Positions 24,844 to 33,278 of a stretch of DNA of 64,000 bases are shown here, piece after piece. Origin of the DNA: Albibacillus kandeliae. Its GTDB lineage: Bacteria; Pseudomonadota; Alphaproteobacteria; Rhodobacterales; Rhodobacteraceae. The translations under genes were made by a program, and so were the position numbers. The stretch is from the NCBI RefSeq assembly GCF_003116585.1, contig NZ_QEHM01000003.1, forward strand, positions 172,916 through 236,915, given 5' to 3'. The notes under the pieces are model-generated. The model was not told where the DNA came from. It ran no database searches and saw only the letters and a list, made by a program, of their open reading frames with translations. Position 1 is the stretch's first letter; the number at the start of each line of letters is the position of its first letter.

Positions 24844-26340
24844 TTACGCACCTTTCTCGGAAGGCAGTTTCGAAACCAGCCGCAGGGACACTGACAACCC
24901 TTCGAGCTGATAGTGAGGACGGAGGTAGAACTTCGACGAGTAATAGCCGGGGTTACCCTCCACTTCCTCTACGACGACTTCGGCAGCGGCGAGTGGTTTC
25001 CGTGCCTTTTCACGTTCGGACGAGACGTCCGCGTTGAAGTCGACGTATTGATTGATCCAGTTCTGCAGCCAGTTTTCCATGTCGTTGCGGCTTTTGAACG
25101 AACCAACTTTGTCGCGCACCATGCACTTGAGGTAATGTGCAAAGCGGCAGGTCGCGAACAGGTATGGCAGACGGGCCGCCAGGTTTGCGTTCGCGGTCGC
25201 ATCCGGATCATCGTATTCCGCAGGCTTGTGCAGCGACTGCGCGCCGATGAAGGCGGCGATGTCCGAATTCTTGCGGTGGATCAGAGGCATCATGCCGTTC
25301 TTGGCAAGCTCGGCCTCGCGCCGGTCCGAGATCGCGATCTCGGTCGGGCACTTCTGGTCCACGCCACCGTCATCGGTGGGGAAGGTGTGAGAGGGCAGGT
25401 TGGCAACGGCACCGCCGCTTTCCACGCCGCGGATCCGCGAGCACCAGCCGTATTCCTTGAACGAGCGGTTGATGTTCACCGCCATGCCGTAGGCAGCGTT
25501 CACCCAGCCGTACTTCGAGCTGTCGGCACCGTCGGTGTCCTCTTCGAAGGCGAATTCCTCGACCGGCTCGGTCTTGGCGCCGTAGGGCAGACGGCCCAGG
25601 AAGCGCGGCATCGCGAGGCCGACGTACTTGGAGTCTTCGCTTTCCCGCAGCGACCGCCACGAGGCGTATTCCGGCGTCTGGAAGATCTTGGTCAGATCGC
25701 GCGGGTTGGCCAGTTCCGACCAGCTGTCCATCTGGAACAGCGTCGGCTTGGCGCCGGTGATCAGCGGTGCGTGTGCCGCGGCCGCGATCTTGGACATCTC
25801 ACCCAGCAGCTCCACGTCCTGCGGGCTGTGGTCGAAGTGGTAGTCCGCCACCAGCGTGCCGTAGGGCTCGCCACCGAACTGGCCGAATTCCTCTTCGTAG
25901 ACCTTCTTGAAGATCGGCGACTGGTCCCAGGCGGTGCCTTTGAACTTGCGCAGGGTCTTGTGCATGTCCTTCTTCGAGATGTTCATCACTCGGATCTTGA
26001 GCATCTCGTCGGTTTCGGTGTTGTTCACCAGGTAGTGCAGACCCCGCCACGCGCTTTCCATCTGCTGGAAGTCTTCGTGGTGCAGGATGAGGTTGACCTG
26101 CTCGGTCAGCTTCTTGTCGATCTCGGCCACGATGCTCTCGATCGAGCGCAGCGCGTCGTCGGAGATCAGCGCGGTATTGGCCAGCGCCTGCTGGGCCAGG
26201 GTCTTGACCGCGTTCTCGACCGCCGTCTTGGCCTGGTCGGATTTCGGCCGGAATTCCTTCTGCAGGAGGCTCTCGAATTCAGAGGACCCGAATGCGGTTG
26301 CTGCGCCTGCGCTTTCGACCTGGGCTTGTTCTTCTGCCAT
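24844..26340 (-). CDS. tssC: TssC (VipB) large sheath subunit
   Basis: A 498-aa standard TssC. It includes the segments ESAWRGLHYLVNNTETDE, PRFLGRLPYGAKTEPVEEF and CRFAHYLKCMVRD, and ends with the region FYLRPHYQLEGLSVSLRLVS that forms the C-terminal strand exchanged between sheath subunits. The complete C-terminal domain contrasts with the fusion at 9286-14424, which lacks it. With TssB it builds the contractile sheath around the Hcp tube. It starts 17 bp after tssB. Confidence 0.97.
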   Translation of the reverse strand: MAEEQAQVESAGAATAFGSSEFESLLQKEFRPKSDQAKTAVENAVKTLAQQALANTALISDDALRSIESIVAEIDKKLTEQVNLILHHEDFQQMESAWRGLHYLVNNTETDEMLKIRVMNISKKDMHKTLRKFKGTAWDQSPIFKKVYEEEFGQFGGEPYGTLVADYHFDHSPQDVELLGEMSKIAAAAHAPLITGAKPTLFQMDSWSELANPRDLTKIFQTPEYASWRSLRESEDSKYVGLAMPRFLGRLPYGAKTEPVEEFAFEEDTDGADSSKYGWVNAAYGMAVNINRSFKEYGWCSRIRGVESGGAVANLPSHTFPTDDGGVDQKCPTEIAISDRREAELAKNGMMPLIHRKNSDIAAFIGAQSLHKPAEYDDPDATANANLAARLPYLFATCRFAHYLKCMVRDKVGSFKSRNDMENWLQNWINQYVDFNADVSSEREKARKPLAAAEVVVEEVEGNPGYYSSKFYLRPHYQLEGLSVSLRLVSKLPSEKGA

Positions 26341-26357
26341 TGTCCCGTCCTTTCCCC

Positions 26358-26867
26358 TTACTCTTCGCCGTCAGCCTTGGGCGCCGGCTGGGCCGCCAGC
26401 GTCTTCAGCAGGCTGGGGTCCTGGATGATCTTGGTGATCAACTGCTCGGCCCCGGTTTTGCCGTCCATGTAGGTCATCAGGTTCGACAGCTGGGTACGCG
26501 CTTCCAGAAGCTCGCGCAGCGGTTCGACCTTGGCGGCGATCGCGGCGGGCGAGAAGTCGTCCATGCTCTCGAAGGTGATGTCCACGGCGAGGTTGCCTTC
26601 GCCGGTGAGCGTGTTCGGGACGGTGAAGGCGGCACGCGGTGCCATCGACTTCATCCGGCTGTCGAAGTTGTCGACATCGATCTCGAGAAACTTGCGGTCA
26701 GCAACCGGGGGTTGTTCCACCTCGGACTTGCCGGCCAGGTCGCTCATGACCCCCATCACGAAGGGCAGTTGGACCTTTTTCTCGGCACCGTACAGTTCGA
26801 CATCATATTCGATCTGCACCCGGGGCGCTCGGTTGCGCGCAATGAATTTTTGTGAACTTCCAGCCAT
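26358..26867 (-). CDS. tssB: TssB (VipA) small sheath subunit
   Basis: A 169-aa standard TssB, beginning MAGSSQKFIARNRAPRVQI and containing LPFVMGVMSDLAGKS, RKFLEIDVDNFDSRM and RTQLSNLMTYMDGK. It is roughly 80% identical by eye to the first 160 residues of the giant fusion, so the fusion arose from a relatively recent copy of this gene or shares strong sequence constraint. Lies 97 bp after tssA and 17 bp before tssC. Confidence 0.97.
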   Translation of the reverse strand: MAGSSQKFIARNRAPRVQIEYDVELYGAEKKVQLPFVMGVMSDLAGKSEVEQPPVADRKFLEIDVDNFDSRMKSMAPRAAFTVPNTLTGEGNLAVDITFESMDDFSPAAIAAKVEPLRELLEARTQLSNLMTYMDGKTGAEQLITKIIQDPSLLKTLAAQPAPKADGEE

Positions 26868-26964
26868 GTATAGCTCCCTTGATGTCCCTAATATGTACCC
26901 ACTTTGCGTGTCTTTCTGTGAACCATATCACAGGCGTGGCATTTTTTTGGCGCGCCTGCGCTTT

Positions 26965-28023
26965 TTATTCGTCGTCAATGCCACCGACGAGATTCACGTT
27001 ATCAATCCCGTTAGGGGCGATATCGCGAATGATCGTCAGGAAATCCGCATTTACCAGTCGCTTGGCCCGACGCAGCAGGATCGGCAGCGGGCTCGAAGGT
27101 TCGTAGCGCTGGTAATACTCGATGATGCGGTCAAGGGCGTTGGCCACATCGTTGGGGGATCGAATGGCGCCCACGGCGCCGCCTCCGGCACGCGCGGGCG
27201 CGTCACCGGCCATGGCCATCGGTGCGCCGTCGTCCGACTCCGCACCGTCCTCTTCCGGCTCGACCGCGTCGCCACCGGCGTACTTGCCGAGCGCCTTGGC
27301 GATCTGCCCCATCAGCTTGATCACCGGATCAAGCTCGGGGCCCTGACCGGGCGTGTTCTCGTCGAACACCTTGGAAATTGCCTTGAGATCGTCGAGCGCG
27401 GTCTGCGCGGCCTTGAGACGGCCCTGCACGACCTCTTCATCGCTGTCCTGGAACGCGGCCGAGATGCTCGCTGAATCGGGAATGCGGTCCATGCCCTCGG
27501 GCGCCTGCGAAAGGCCCTCGGCAATCTCGATGTCGCGCATGGTGAAACGGCCGAAACCGCGGCTTTCGCTCAGCGGCGTGCTGCGCAGCGAACGATAGAC
27601 CGGCGACGGGCCGCTCTGCCCGCCCGGATTGCCGCAAAGGCCCTGGATCGCGTTGACCCGCATCGTCGGGTCGTCGTCGTCATCCTCGTCGAGCTCCGGG
27701 TGACAGGTCGCCCAGTGCTGTTCGAGACAGCCGCGTATATAAGTCGTCACCTTGGAGAAACCGATCAGACCCTCGGTATGGAGGATCGCGTCGGCAAGGT
27801 AGACCGCGGCGCGGAGGTCGTGGCTGCGTTGCAGCACTTCCTGCGCCTTTTCGATCACTTCCTTGTAGTCGGGATCTTCCGCCGCGGTGATGGTGTCGCC
27901 GATCTGGGTTTCCTCGCCGGGCTGTGCCGCGAGTTCCATTTCAACGAAGACCGGATCGTATTCGAGATTTTCGCCGCTGGGAGCGTCATCGCTCCGCGCT
28001 TCGAGTAGGGCTACCGGGTCCAT
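26965..28023 (-). CDS. tssA: TssA cap/baseplate protein (ImpA N-terminal family)
   Basis: A 352-aa protein with an ImpA N-terminal domain. Evidence: the opening PSGENLEYDPVFVEMELAA and the segment DYKEVIEKAQEVLQRSHDLRAAVYL. It continues with EGLIGFSKVTTYIRGCLEQHW and an acidic DEDDDDDP loop typical of the family. TssA recruits the baseplate and caps the growing sheath end. It appears to be the first gene of the minus-strand operon, divergent from the gene at 28200. Confidence 0.94.
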   Translation of the reverse strand: MDPVALLEARSDDAPSGENLEYDPVFVEMELAAQPGEETQIGDTITAAEDPDYKEVIEKAQEVLQRSHDLRAAVYLADAILHTEGLIGFSKVTTYIRGCLEQHWATCHPELDEDDDDDPTMRVNAIQGLCGNPGGQSGPSPVYRSLRSTPLSESRGFGRFTMRDIEIAEGLSQAPEGMDRIPDSASISAAFQDSDEEVVQGRLKAAQTALDDLKAISKVFDENTPGQGPELDPVIKLMGQIAKALGKYAGGDAVEPEEDGAESDDGAPMAMAGDAPARAGGGAVGAIRSPNDVANALDRIIEYYQRYEPSSPLPILLRRAKRLVNADFLTIIRDIAPNGIDNVNLVGGIDDE

Positions 28024-28088
28024 GTTTGTCTTCCTCCGAGACCGTCAAGCTGTGAGCAATCGCCACCTTCGAGCCCACCCCGGCAATC

Positions 28089-28116
28089 TGTACAGTAAAC
28101 GACTTCACACAGTACA
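28089..28116. promoter_or_regulatory. Possible operator in the tssA / 28200 divergent region
   Basis: TGTAC and GTACA form an inverted repeat spaced by 18 bases in the 176-bp region between divergently transcribed tssA and the gene at 28200. This region must contain both promoters. No convincing -35/-10 pair was identified, and the repeat could be fortuitous. Confidence 0.25.
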
Positions 28117-28199
28117 AAAAAACAATAGCTTGACGCTTAGACAGCCTTATCGTTTCCTCAAAGTCAATTGCATTTCGAACCGTTGTCGGGAGTTTGGTC

Positions 28200-29825
28200 A
28201 TGGGTGACGTAAATCTCAAAGGCCCCGAGCTTAAGAAGCTTGTTAAGCTGACGAAGAAGAAACCACTGGCCTTCGCCTATTCCCCCGGAAAGAAACCGGA
28301 AGAGAGCGTTTTCGCCATCGACAAGCGCAAGACGCCCGGGATGCTTGGCAAGCTGGCCAAGAAGGAAAGCACCGGCATGAAGGTCGCCTACGGGATGTGT
28401 TCCGTAGAGAAGAAGCTGATGACGCTGACCTGCGAGTCCGTCGTACCGACGATGGCCAAGTCGCTGAAGAAGCTCCTGAAAAAGGACAAGGTCAACCTCA
28501 ACATCGTGATTATAGGGCCTGACGGGAAGGAACTTGAGAGCGATATCGAGGACCTGCCCGACGATCCGGAATTCGACGATGATACCATCGGTTTCGACGA
28601 GGACGATGCCGAGGACGCGCAGGACGATGCGCAAGAGGGTGAGACCGGCGAGAGCGAGGAAGACGAGGACGGCAAGGAAGATCTCGTCGCGCTCCAGAAG
28701 GCCCTGGCCACTCGCCTGAAAGCTGTGCAACCGACCATCTTCGCCACACAGGGAACCATCGGCGAGAAGCTCCGGGCGCTGCTCGCAGCCGCTGTCGGAC
28801 AGCTCAAGTCCGGTGACCTGCAAGCCGCCGAAAAGTCGGTCGCGACGCTCGAAGCCGCCGTTGCCAAGCTGGGGAATGTTGCCAAGGAGGCGCCCGAGGC
28901 GCCGCAGGCCCCGACCCAGGAAACCAGCAGCAACGACGAGGCCAAGGACAAGCCGGCGCCGGGCAACCAGCAGGACGCGCGCGCCCTCGCCGCCCGTGCC
29001 GCCAGCGTCAAGCAGGCCATCGACGGCCTTCAGGACCCGATCAAGAGCAAGCTGCTGGCCGCGCTCGGACAGGCCGCCAAGATGATCAAGGAAGGCCAGC
29101 TCGAAACCGCCGCGATCGCGCTCGACCGCATCGAGGACGCGACGCAGAAGGCGATGTCCCAGACCGGCGATCAGACCGCCACCTCGCCGGAACAGAAGAA
29201 ATGGGAGGCCGCTGAGTCCAAGCTGCAACCGCTGGTGGACAAGGCGATGGCCGACAAGCGCGGCGACCTCGACGCGATCAACCGTGCCTTCAACTACGCC
29301 AAGGAACTGGCCGCCGACGGTGCCTATGACCGGGCTCTCGCCGCTGCGGGCAAGGTCGCCGAACTGCTCAAGGCCGCCGCGACCATGACCGGCACCGCCG
29401 CCGCGCAGGAGGCCGATGCCTCGATCCCGGCGAACCTCGTGCCCTACGTCCAGTCCCGCCTCGCCTGGATCAAGACCCGCGCCGCGCTGCGCTCCGAACT
29501 GGCAGGCCTGAAGTCCGCCATCGACTCGATGACCGCCGACGTCGAAGGGCTTGAGGACGTCTCGTCCAAGACCTCGTCGCTGTTCAACTACCTCAACGAC
29601 ATCGACAGCAACCTCGAGGACACGCTCGAACAGCTGGTCGAGGCGCCCGAGGGTGACGCGCGCGACAAGCTCAAGGCCAAGGCGCGCCAGATCGTCGACA
29701 GCTACCGCGGTGTGCTCGACGGCGAGTTCTTCAAGGACGTCGACAACAACGGCTTCGTGCAGACCAACATCCGCGGCGCCGCGCTGGCGTCGCTGGGCGA
29801 GGTGAGCGACGCGCTCGCCGCGTGA
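28200..29825 (+). CDS. Unrecognised acidic coiled-coil protein next to the T6SS
   Basis: A 541-aa protein, not recognised. Residues 1-110 are basic (ELKKLVKLTKKKPLAFAYSP). Residues 118-165 are very acidic (DDDTIGFDEDDAEDAQDDAQ). Residues 165-541 are helical, with repeated coiled-coil segments (AARAASVKQAIDGLQDPIKS and AALGQAAKMIKEGQLETAAI). No signal peptide or membrane segment is present, so it is probably cytoplasmic. ATG at 28200 is preferred because GGGAG lies 8 bases before it; an upstream TTG at 28194 is possible. It diverges from tssA and is followed 34 bp later by a secreted-protein gene. A scaffold or chaperone role is only a guess. Confidence 0.7.
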   Translation: MGDVNLKGPELKKLVKLTKKKPLAFAYSPGKKPEESVFAIDKRKTPGMLGKLAKKESTGMKVAYGMCSVEKKLMTLTCESVVPTMAKSLKKLLKKDKVNLNIVIIGPDGKELESDIEDLPDDPEFDDDTIGFDEDDAEDAQDDAQEGETGESEEDEDGKEDLVALQKALATRLKAVQPTIFATQGTIGEKLRALLAAAVGQLKSGDLQAAEKSVATLEAAVAKLGNVAKEAPEAPQAPTQETSSNDEAKDKPAPGNQQDARALAARAASVKQAIDGLQDPIKSKLLAALGQAAKMIKEGQLETAAIALDRIEDATQKAMSQTGDQTATSPEQKKWEAAESKLQPLVDKAMADKRGDLDAINRAFNYAKELAADGAYDRALAAAGKVAELLKAAATMTGTAAAQEADASIPANLVPYVQSRLAWIKTRAALRSELAGLKSAIDSMTADVEGLEDVSSKTSSLFNYLNDIDSNLEDTLEQLVEAPEGDARDKLKAKARQIVDSYRGVLDGEFFKDVDNNGFVQTNIRGAALASLGEVSDALAA

Positions 29826-29859
29826 CACCGAACGAGGCCACCGCAACCCGGAGGAGACG

Positions 29860-30297
29860 ATGGCGGTTCTGAAAACCCTGGTCGGCGGCCTGGCCGCTGC
29901 CCTTGTCGCGGCCCTGCCCGTGACCGCGCAAGAGACCACCGCCAAGGGCGGTCTCGGCGTGGAACTGAACAAGTTCGAGGAAATCGAGGGCGGCGGCTGC
30001 CGCGCCTACTTCCTGTTCCGCAACGATACCGACAACAGCTTCGAGGGCTTCGAGATGAGCCTCGCGATCCTCGATGCGGAGGGGGTGATCGACCGGCTCC
30101 TCTCGATCGACGCGGCGCCGCTGCCGGTCGCGCGCACCACGCTCAAGCTCTTCGAGATCCCGGGCCTCGCCTGTTCCGACATCTCGGAAATCCTGCTGCA
30201 CGACCTCACCTCCTGCAAACCGCAGAACGGGGAAGAGATGGACTGCTTCCCCATCCTGTCGCTGACCAGCAAGACCAGCGCCCAGCTGGTCAAGTAG
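29860..30297 (+). CDS. Small secreted protein of unknown function
   Basis: A 145-aa protein with a clear Sec signal peptide (hydrophobic residues about 8-20, cleavage after VTAQ or nearby at 21-25). The mature part has four or more Cys (GGGCRAYF, LACSDIS, TSCKPQ, MDCFP) and a conserved-looking RNDTDNSFEGFEMSL stretch. It is probably periplasmic with disulfides. It ends 3 bp before the ExbB-like gene, so it belongs to that operon. I do not recognise the family. Confidence 0.75.
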   Translation: MAVLKTLVGGLAAALVAALPVTAQETTAKGGLGVELNKFEEIEGGGCRAYFLFRNDTDNSFEGFEMSLAILDAEGVIDRLLSIDAAPLPVARTTLKLFEIPGLACSDISEILLHDLTSCKPQNGEEMDCFPILSLTSKTSAQLVK

Positions 30298-30300
30298 GTC

Positions 30301-30924
30301 ATGGGCATGTCCTTGGAGACCCTTGGCAGCGGCGGCCCCATCATCCTTGTCCTCGCGGTGCTGTCGCTTCTCTCGCTCGCCCTGATCGTGGTCAAGATCC
30401 TCCAGCTCTGGCCGGTGCGCTCCGGCTCCGCGCTGCGGGCGCGCGCCTTTGAACAGTGGAAATCCGGCGACAAACATGGCGCGCGGCAGACCGTCGAAGG
30501 CGGCAAGTCACCCGCCGACCGGGTCACCGCCTACGCCATGAAGGCGCTGGCTGCCGGCTTCAGGGGCCCGGCGCTGGAGGCTGAACTGACCCGGCGCGGC
30601 AACGAGGAAGTCGCCGAGATGGGCTCGCTCATCCGCCTGCTGGAGCTGATCGCCATGGTCTCGCCCCTGCTGGGCCTGCTCGGTACCGTGCTCGGCATGA
30701 TCCAGTCCTTCCAGCAGCTCGAGATGGCCGAGGGCGCCGCCAATGCCTCGGTCCTCGCAGGTGGCATCTGGCAGGCCTTGCTCACCACGGCGGCGGGCCT
30801 GCTGGTCGCCATCCCGGCTGCGGTCGCCGCCGGGCTGCTCTCGGCCCGGATCGACCGCGCCGCCCAAGGAATCGAAAGCGCGGTCGGCGAGCTGATGCTG
30901 ACCGACCAGAACCCGAACCTCTGA
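30301..30924 (+). CDS. ExbB/TolQ-type proton-channel subunit
   Basis: A 207-aa inner-membrane protein of the MotA/TolQ/ExbB family. An N-terminal helix occupies residues 12-33. The family signature lies around 115-170 ([20 protein letters not shown] followed by [20 protein letters not shown]). With ExbD-like partners it converts proton-motive force into movement of a periplasm-spanning protein. The two downstream ExbD-like genes and a TonB-like gene complete such a machine. Whether it powers outer-membrane transport or serves the adjacent T6SS is not shown. Confidence 0.93.
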   Translation: MGMSLETLGSGGPIILVLAVLSLLSLALIVVKILQLWPVRSGSALRARAFEQWKSGDKHGARQTVEGGKSPADRVTAYAMKALAAGFRGPALEAELTRRGNEEVAEMGSLIRLLELIAMVSPLLGLLGTVLGMIQSFQQLEMAEGAANASVLAGGIWQALLTTAAGLLVAIPAAVAAGLLSARIDRAAQGIESAVGELMLTDQNPNL

Positions 30925-30938
30925 CCGGAGGCAGGCCG

Positions 30939-31367
30939 ATGGCCAGCAAGGTCACGCTGAAACGTCGCTCCCGCAACGGCCCGCTGATCTCGCTGGTGCC
31001 GATGATCGACGTGATGCTGATCCTTCTGGTCTTCTTCATGGTCACCTCGACCTACCTGAACCTCGACATGATCCCGGCGGTCCGACAACAGGACCAGCCC
31101 GCCGCAACCGCGACCACCCCCGGCCGGACGGGGACCGCGATGATCCGCCTCGGTGCCGACGGCGTGCCGGTGCTGCGCGGCCAGCCGCTCGACGCGGCGG
31201 GTCTCGACCGGGCCCTGCGCGACCTGCTCGCCGGGGAACCGCTGGCACAGGTGCTGATCCTGCCCTCGGGCGGCGCCACCACGCAGGCCCTGATCACGGT
31301 GATGGACGTGGCCACCCGCGCCGGCGTCCAGCGCTTGCGCGTCATCCGGCTGGAGGCGCGGCCATGA
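30939..31367 (+). CDS. ExbD/TolR-type subunit 1
   Basis: A 142-aa protein with one N-terminal transmembrane helix (about residues 15-37; [20 protein letters not shown]). This contains the essential Asp of the family at about residue 21. The periplasmic domain follows. A good Shine-Dalgarno (GGAGG, 7 bases before ATG) is present. It overlaps the next ExbD-like gene by 4 bp. Confidence 0.92.
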   Translation: MASKVTLKRRSRNGPLISLVPMIDVMLILLVFFMVTSTYLNLDMIPAVRQQDQPAATATTPGRTGTAMIRLGADGVPVLRGQPLDAAGLDRALRDLLAGEPLAQVLILPSGGATTQALITVMDVATRAGVQRLRVIRLEARP

Positions 31368-31771
31368 AGCTGCGCCGCCCCGCGCCCGCCCAGCACTCCG
31401 AGACCATCATCGCCCTGATCGACGTGGTGCTCTTCCTGCTGATCTTCTTCATGCTGATCGGCAGGATGGACGCGACAGCGCCCTTCGAGGTCTCTCCGCC
31501 GCTGGCCACCACCGGGTCGGACATGCCCGCGGGCGGGGCGACACTCGCCATCGCCGCTGATGGCGCGCTGGCCCTCGACGGCCAGGCGCTGGACCGCACC
31601 ACGCTCGACAGCCGCCTCGCCGCCCTGCTTGCCGAGGATCCCGACCTGCGCCTGCGCGTGAATGCCCACAAGGCGGCCGAACTGCGCCACGTGCTGCCGC
31701 TGGTCGGCGCGGCCGAGGCGATGGGCTTTCGCGACGTGGTGCTGGTCGTGACCCCGGCGGACCAGCCATGA
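31364..31771 (+). CDS. ExbD/TolR-type subunit 2
   Basis: A 135-aa protein of the same family. The single membrane helix covers about residues 12-34 (ETIIALIDVVLFLLIFFMLI) and contains the conserved Asp. Two different ExbD-like proteins with one ExbB suggest a heteromeric peg. It overlaps both neighbours by 4 bp (ATGA), so synthesis of the three is coupled. Confidence 0.92.
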   Translation: MKLRRPAPAQHSETIIALIDVVLFLLIFFMLIGRMDATAPFEVSPPLATTGSDMPAGGATLAIAADGALALDGQALDRTTLDSRLAALLAEDPDLRLRVNAHKAAELRHVLPLVGAAEAMGFRDVVLVVTPADQP

Positions 31772-33174
31772 GCGCGCGCGCCCTGCTCTGGGCCGCGGGC
31801 CTTGGCGGGTCGGTCGCCGCCCATGCCGCCGTCGCCGGTCTCCTGCTGGTCGCGCTCCGGCCCGACCCGGTGACCGAACAGCCGACACCGCAGTCAAGGC
31901 TCGACGTCGAGGCCTACGATCTCGAACGCACCGCCGCAAAGGAGGCGCCGCCTCCGAGCGAAGCCGCCAGCGAGGCCAGCACCGAGGGCGCGAGCCTCGA
32001 CCCCGGCGCCATCCCGCAGTCGCGCGCCGAACAGCTGACCGCCACCGCCCAGCCCCTCGCGCCGCGCCCCGCCTCTGGCCCGGTGGTCACCCCCGCCGCC
32101 GCTCCAACGCAGGCCCTGACGGCAGGCACGGCCCCGGCAACGGCCGCCGCCGCCGTCATTCCCGCCGCGCTCCCGCTGGCCTCCAGCCCAGAGCCCGCCG
32201 CAACCGCCCTGCCCGCCGCCCTGCCCGACAGCGTCGCCGCCGACCCACTGCCGCCACCGACAGCGCCCGCCGCGCTCGCCGTGCCGGAAAGCCAGCCGCT
32301 CGACCTTGCCCGCTTGGACACCCAGGCAGCCCCCGAGGCCGCGCCGCAGGCCGCCAGCGTCAAGGCCACGCTCGCCTTCCCCGGTGGCGACGGCACGGTC
32401 GACCCGGCCTCCCTCGCCGCCTTCCAGAGCTTCATGCAACCGGGAGACCTCAAGGCCGGGGAGGATCCGCTGCGAGATGGCGTCTCGGCCCTGCTGGCGC
32501 AGGTGCCCTGCTCCCGCCTGCAGGTCTCCTTCGACCCGGAAACCACCACCCTGCAGGTCAACGGCCATATCCCCGAGGGCGACCTGCGCGCCCCGGTGCT
32601 CGCCGCGCTGCAGGCGCAGATGGGCGCGGACATCGGCGTGTCGGACAACATCCTGATCCTGCCCCGCCCCCAGTGCGGCGCGCTCGCGGGCATCGGCGAG
32701 GTGGGCCTGCCGCAATCCACCGACCAGATCACCAACCCGCTGCTGATCGGCGAGGACACGCAGGCGCGCGTGCTGGGCTTCGTGAAGGACCAGCGCCTGT
32801 TCTTCGACATCACCGCGCCGGACTACCCGGCCTATGTCTACGTCGATTACTTCGATGCGGACGGCAACGTGCTGCACCTCGCACCGAACGAGCAGGTGCC
32901 GCTGGCCCGTGCCGAGCCCGAAAGCGCGATCCGCATCGGCGCGGAAAAGGCAGGCGATCCCGGCCTGCAGATGCTGGTCGGTCCGCCCTACGGGCAGGAG
33001 ATCGCGGTGGCCTTCGCCGCCTCCTCCCCGCTCTACGACGGGCTGCGCCCCCTGCTCGAACCTGCCGCGCCCTACCTCGCCGAGCTGAAGGACCGTGTGG
33101 CACAGGCCCGAGCGGCCGATCCTGGCTTCAAGGGTGAATGGGTCTATTTCTTCGTCACCACCGCCGAACGGTGA
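31768..33174 (+). CDS. TonB/TolA-like anchored protein with DUF4384-like C-terminal domain
   Basis: A 468-aa protein with a single N-terminal membrane helix (about 7-30; GSVAAHAAVAGLLLVALRP), as in TonB. A long Ala/Pro-rich region follows (about 35-205) and would span the periplasm. A middle domain at about 215-300 has two Cys (VPCSRLQV, RPQCGALAG). The C-terminal domain (about 335-468; ITAPDYPAYVYVDYFDADGN) resembles DUF4384. It lies last in the ExbB-ExbD-ExbD set with a 4-bp overlap, so it is the likely moving partner. DUF4384 domains often accompany caspase-fold proteins, one of which lies 1.4 kb downstream. No TonB-dependent receptor is seen nearby. Confidence 0.75.
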   Translation: MSARALLWAAGLGGSVAAHAAVAGLLLVALRPDPVTEQPTPQSRLDVEAYDLERTAAKEAPPPSEAASEASTEGASLDPGAIPQSRAEQLTATAQPLAPRPASGPVVTPAAAPTQALTAGTAPATAAAAVIPAALPLASSPEPAATALPAALPDSVAADPLPPPTAPAALAVPESQPLDLARLDTQAAPEAAPQAASVKATLAFPGGDGTVDPASLAAFQSFMQPGDLKAGEDPLRDGVSALLAQVPCSRLQVSFDPETTTLQVNGHIPEGDLRAPVLAALQAQMGADIGVSDNILILPRPQCGALAGIGEVGLPQSTDQITNPLLIGEDTQARVLGFVKDQRLFFDITAPDYPAYVYVDYFDADGNVLHLAPNEQVPLARAEPESAIRIGAEKAGDPGLQMLVGPPYGQEIAVAFAASSPLYDGLRPLLEPAAPYLAELKDRVAQARAADPGFKGEWVYFFVTTAER

Positions 33175-33194
33175 CCGCGAAGCGCACGGCCCCA

Positions 33195-33273
33195 CTTCTT
33201 TGGGTTCTCAAGTATCCCGGGGGTGAATTGGCCCGCCGGGCCAAGAGGGGGCAGCGCCCCCTCCTGCGCCGCC
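33195..33273. repeat. Intergenic repeat element, copy 1
   Basis: CTTCTTTGGGTT, then CAAGTATCCCGGGGG, then GGGGGCAGCGCCCCC (a 6-bp stem with AGC triloop). The same layout recurs at 60471-60538. It sits between two convergent genes, where the GC-rich hairpins may terminate transcription from both sides. Confidence 0.8.
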
Positions 33274-33278
33274 AGCCG

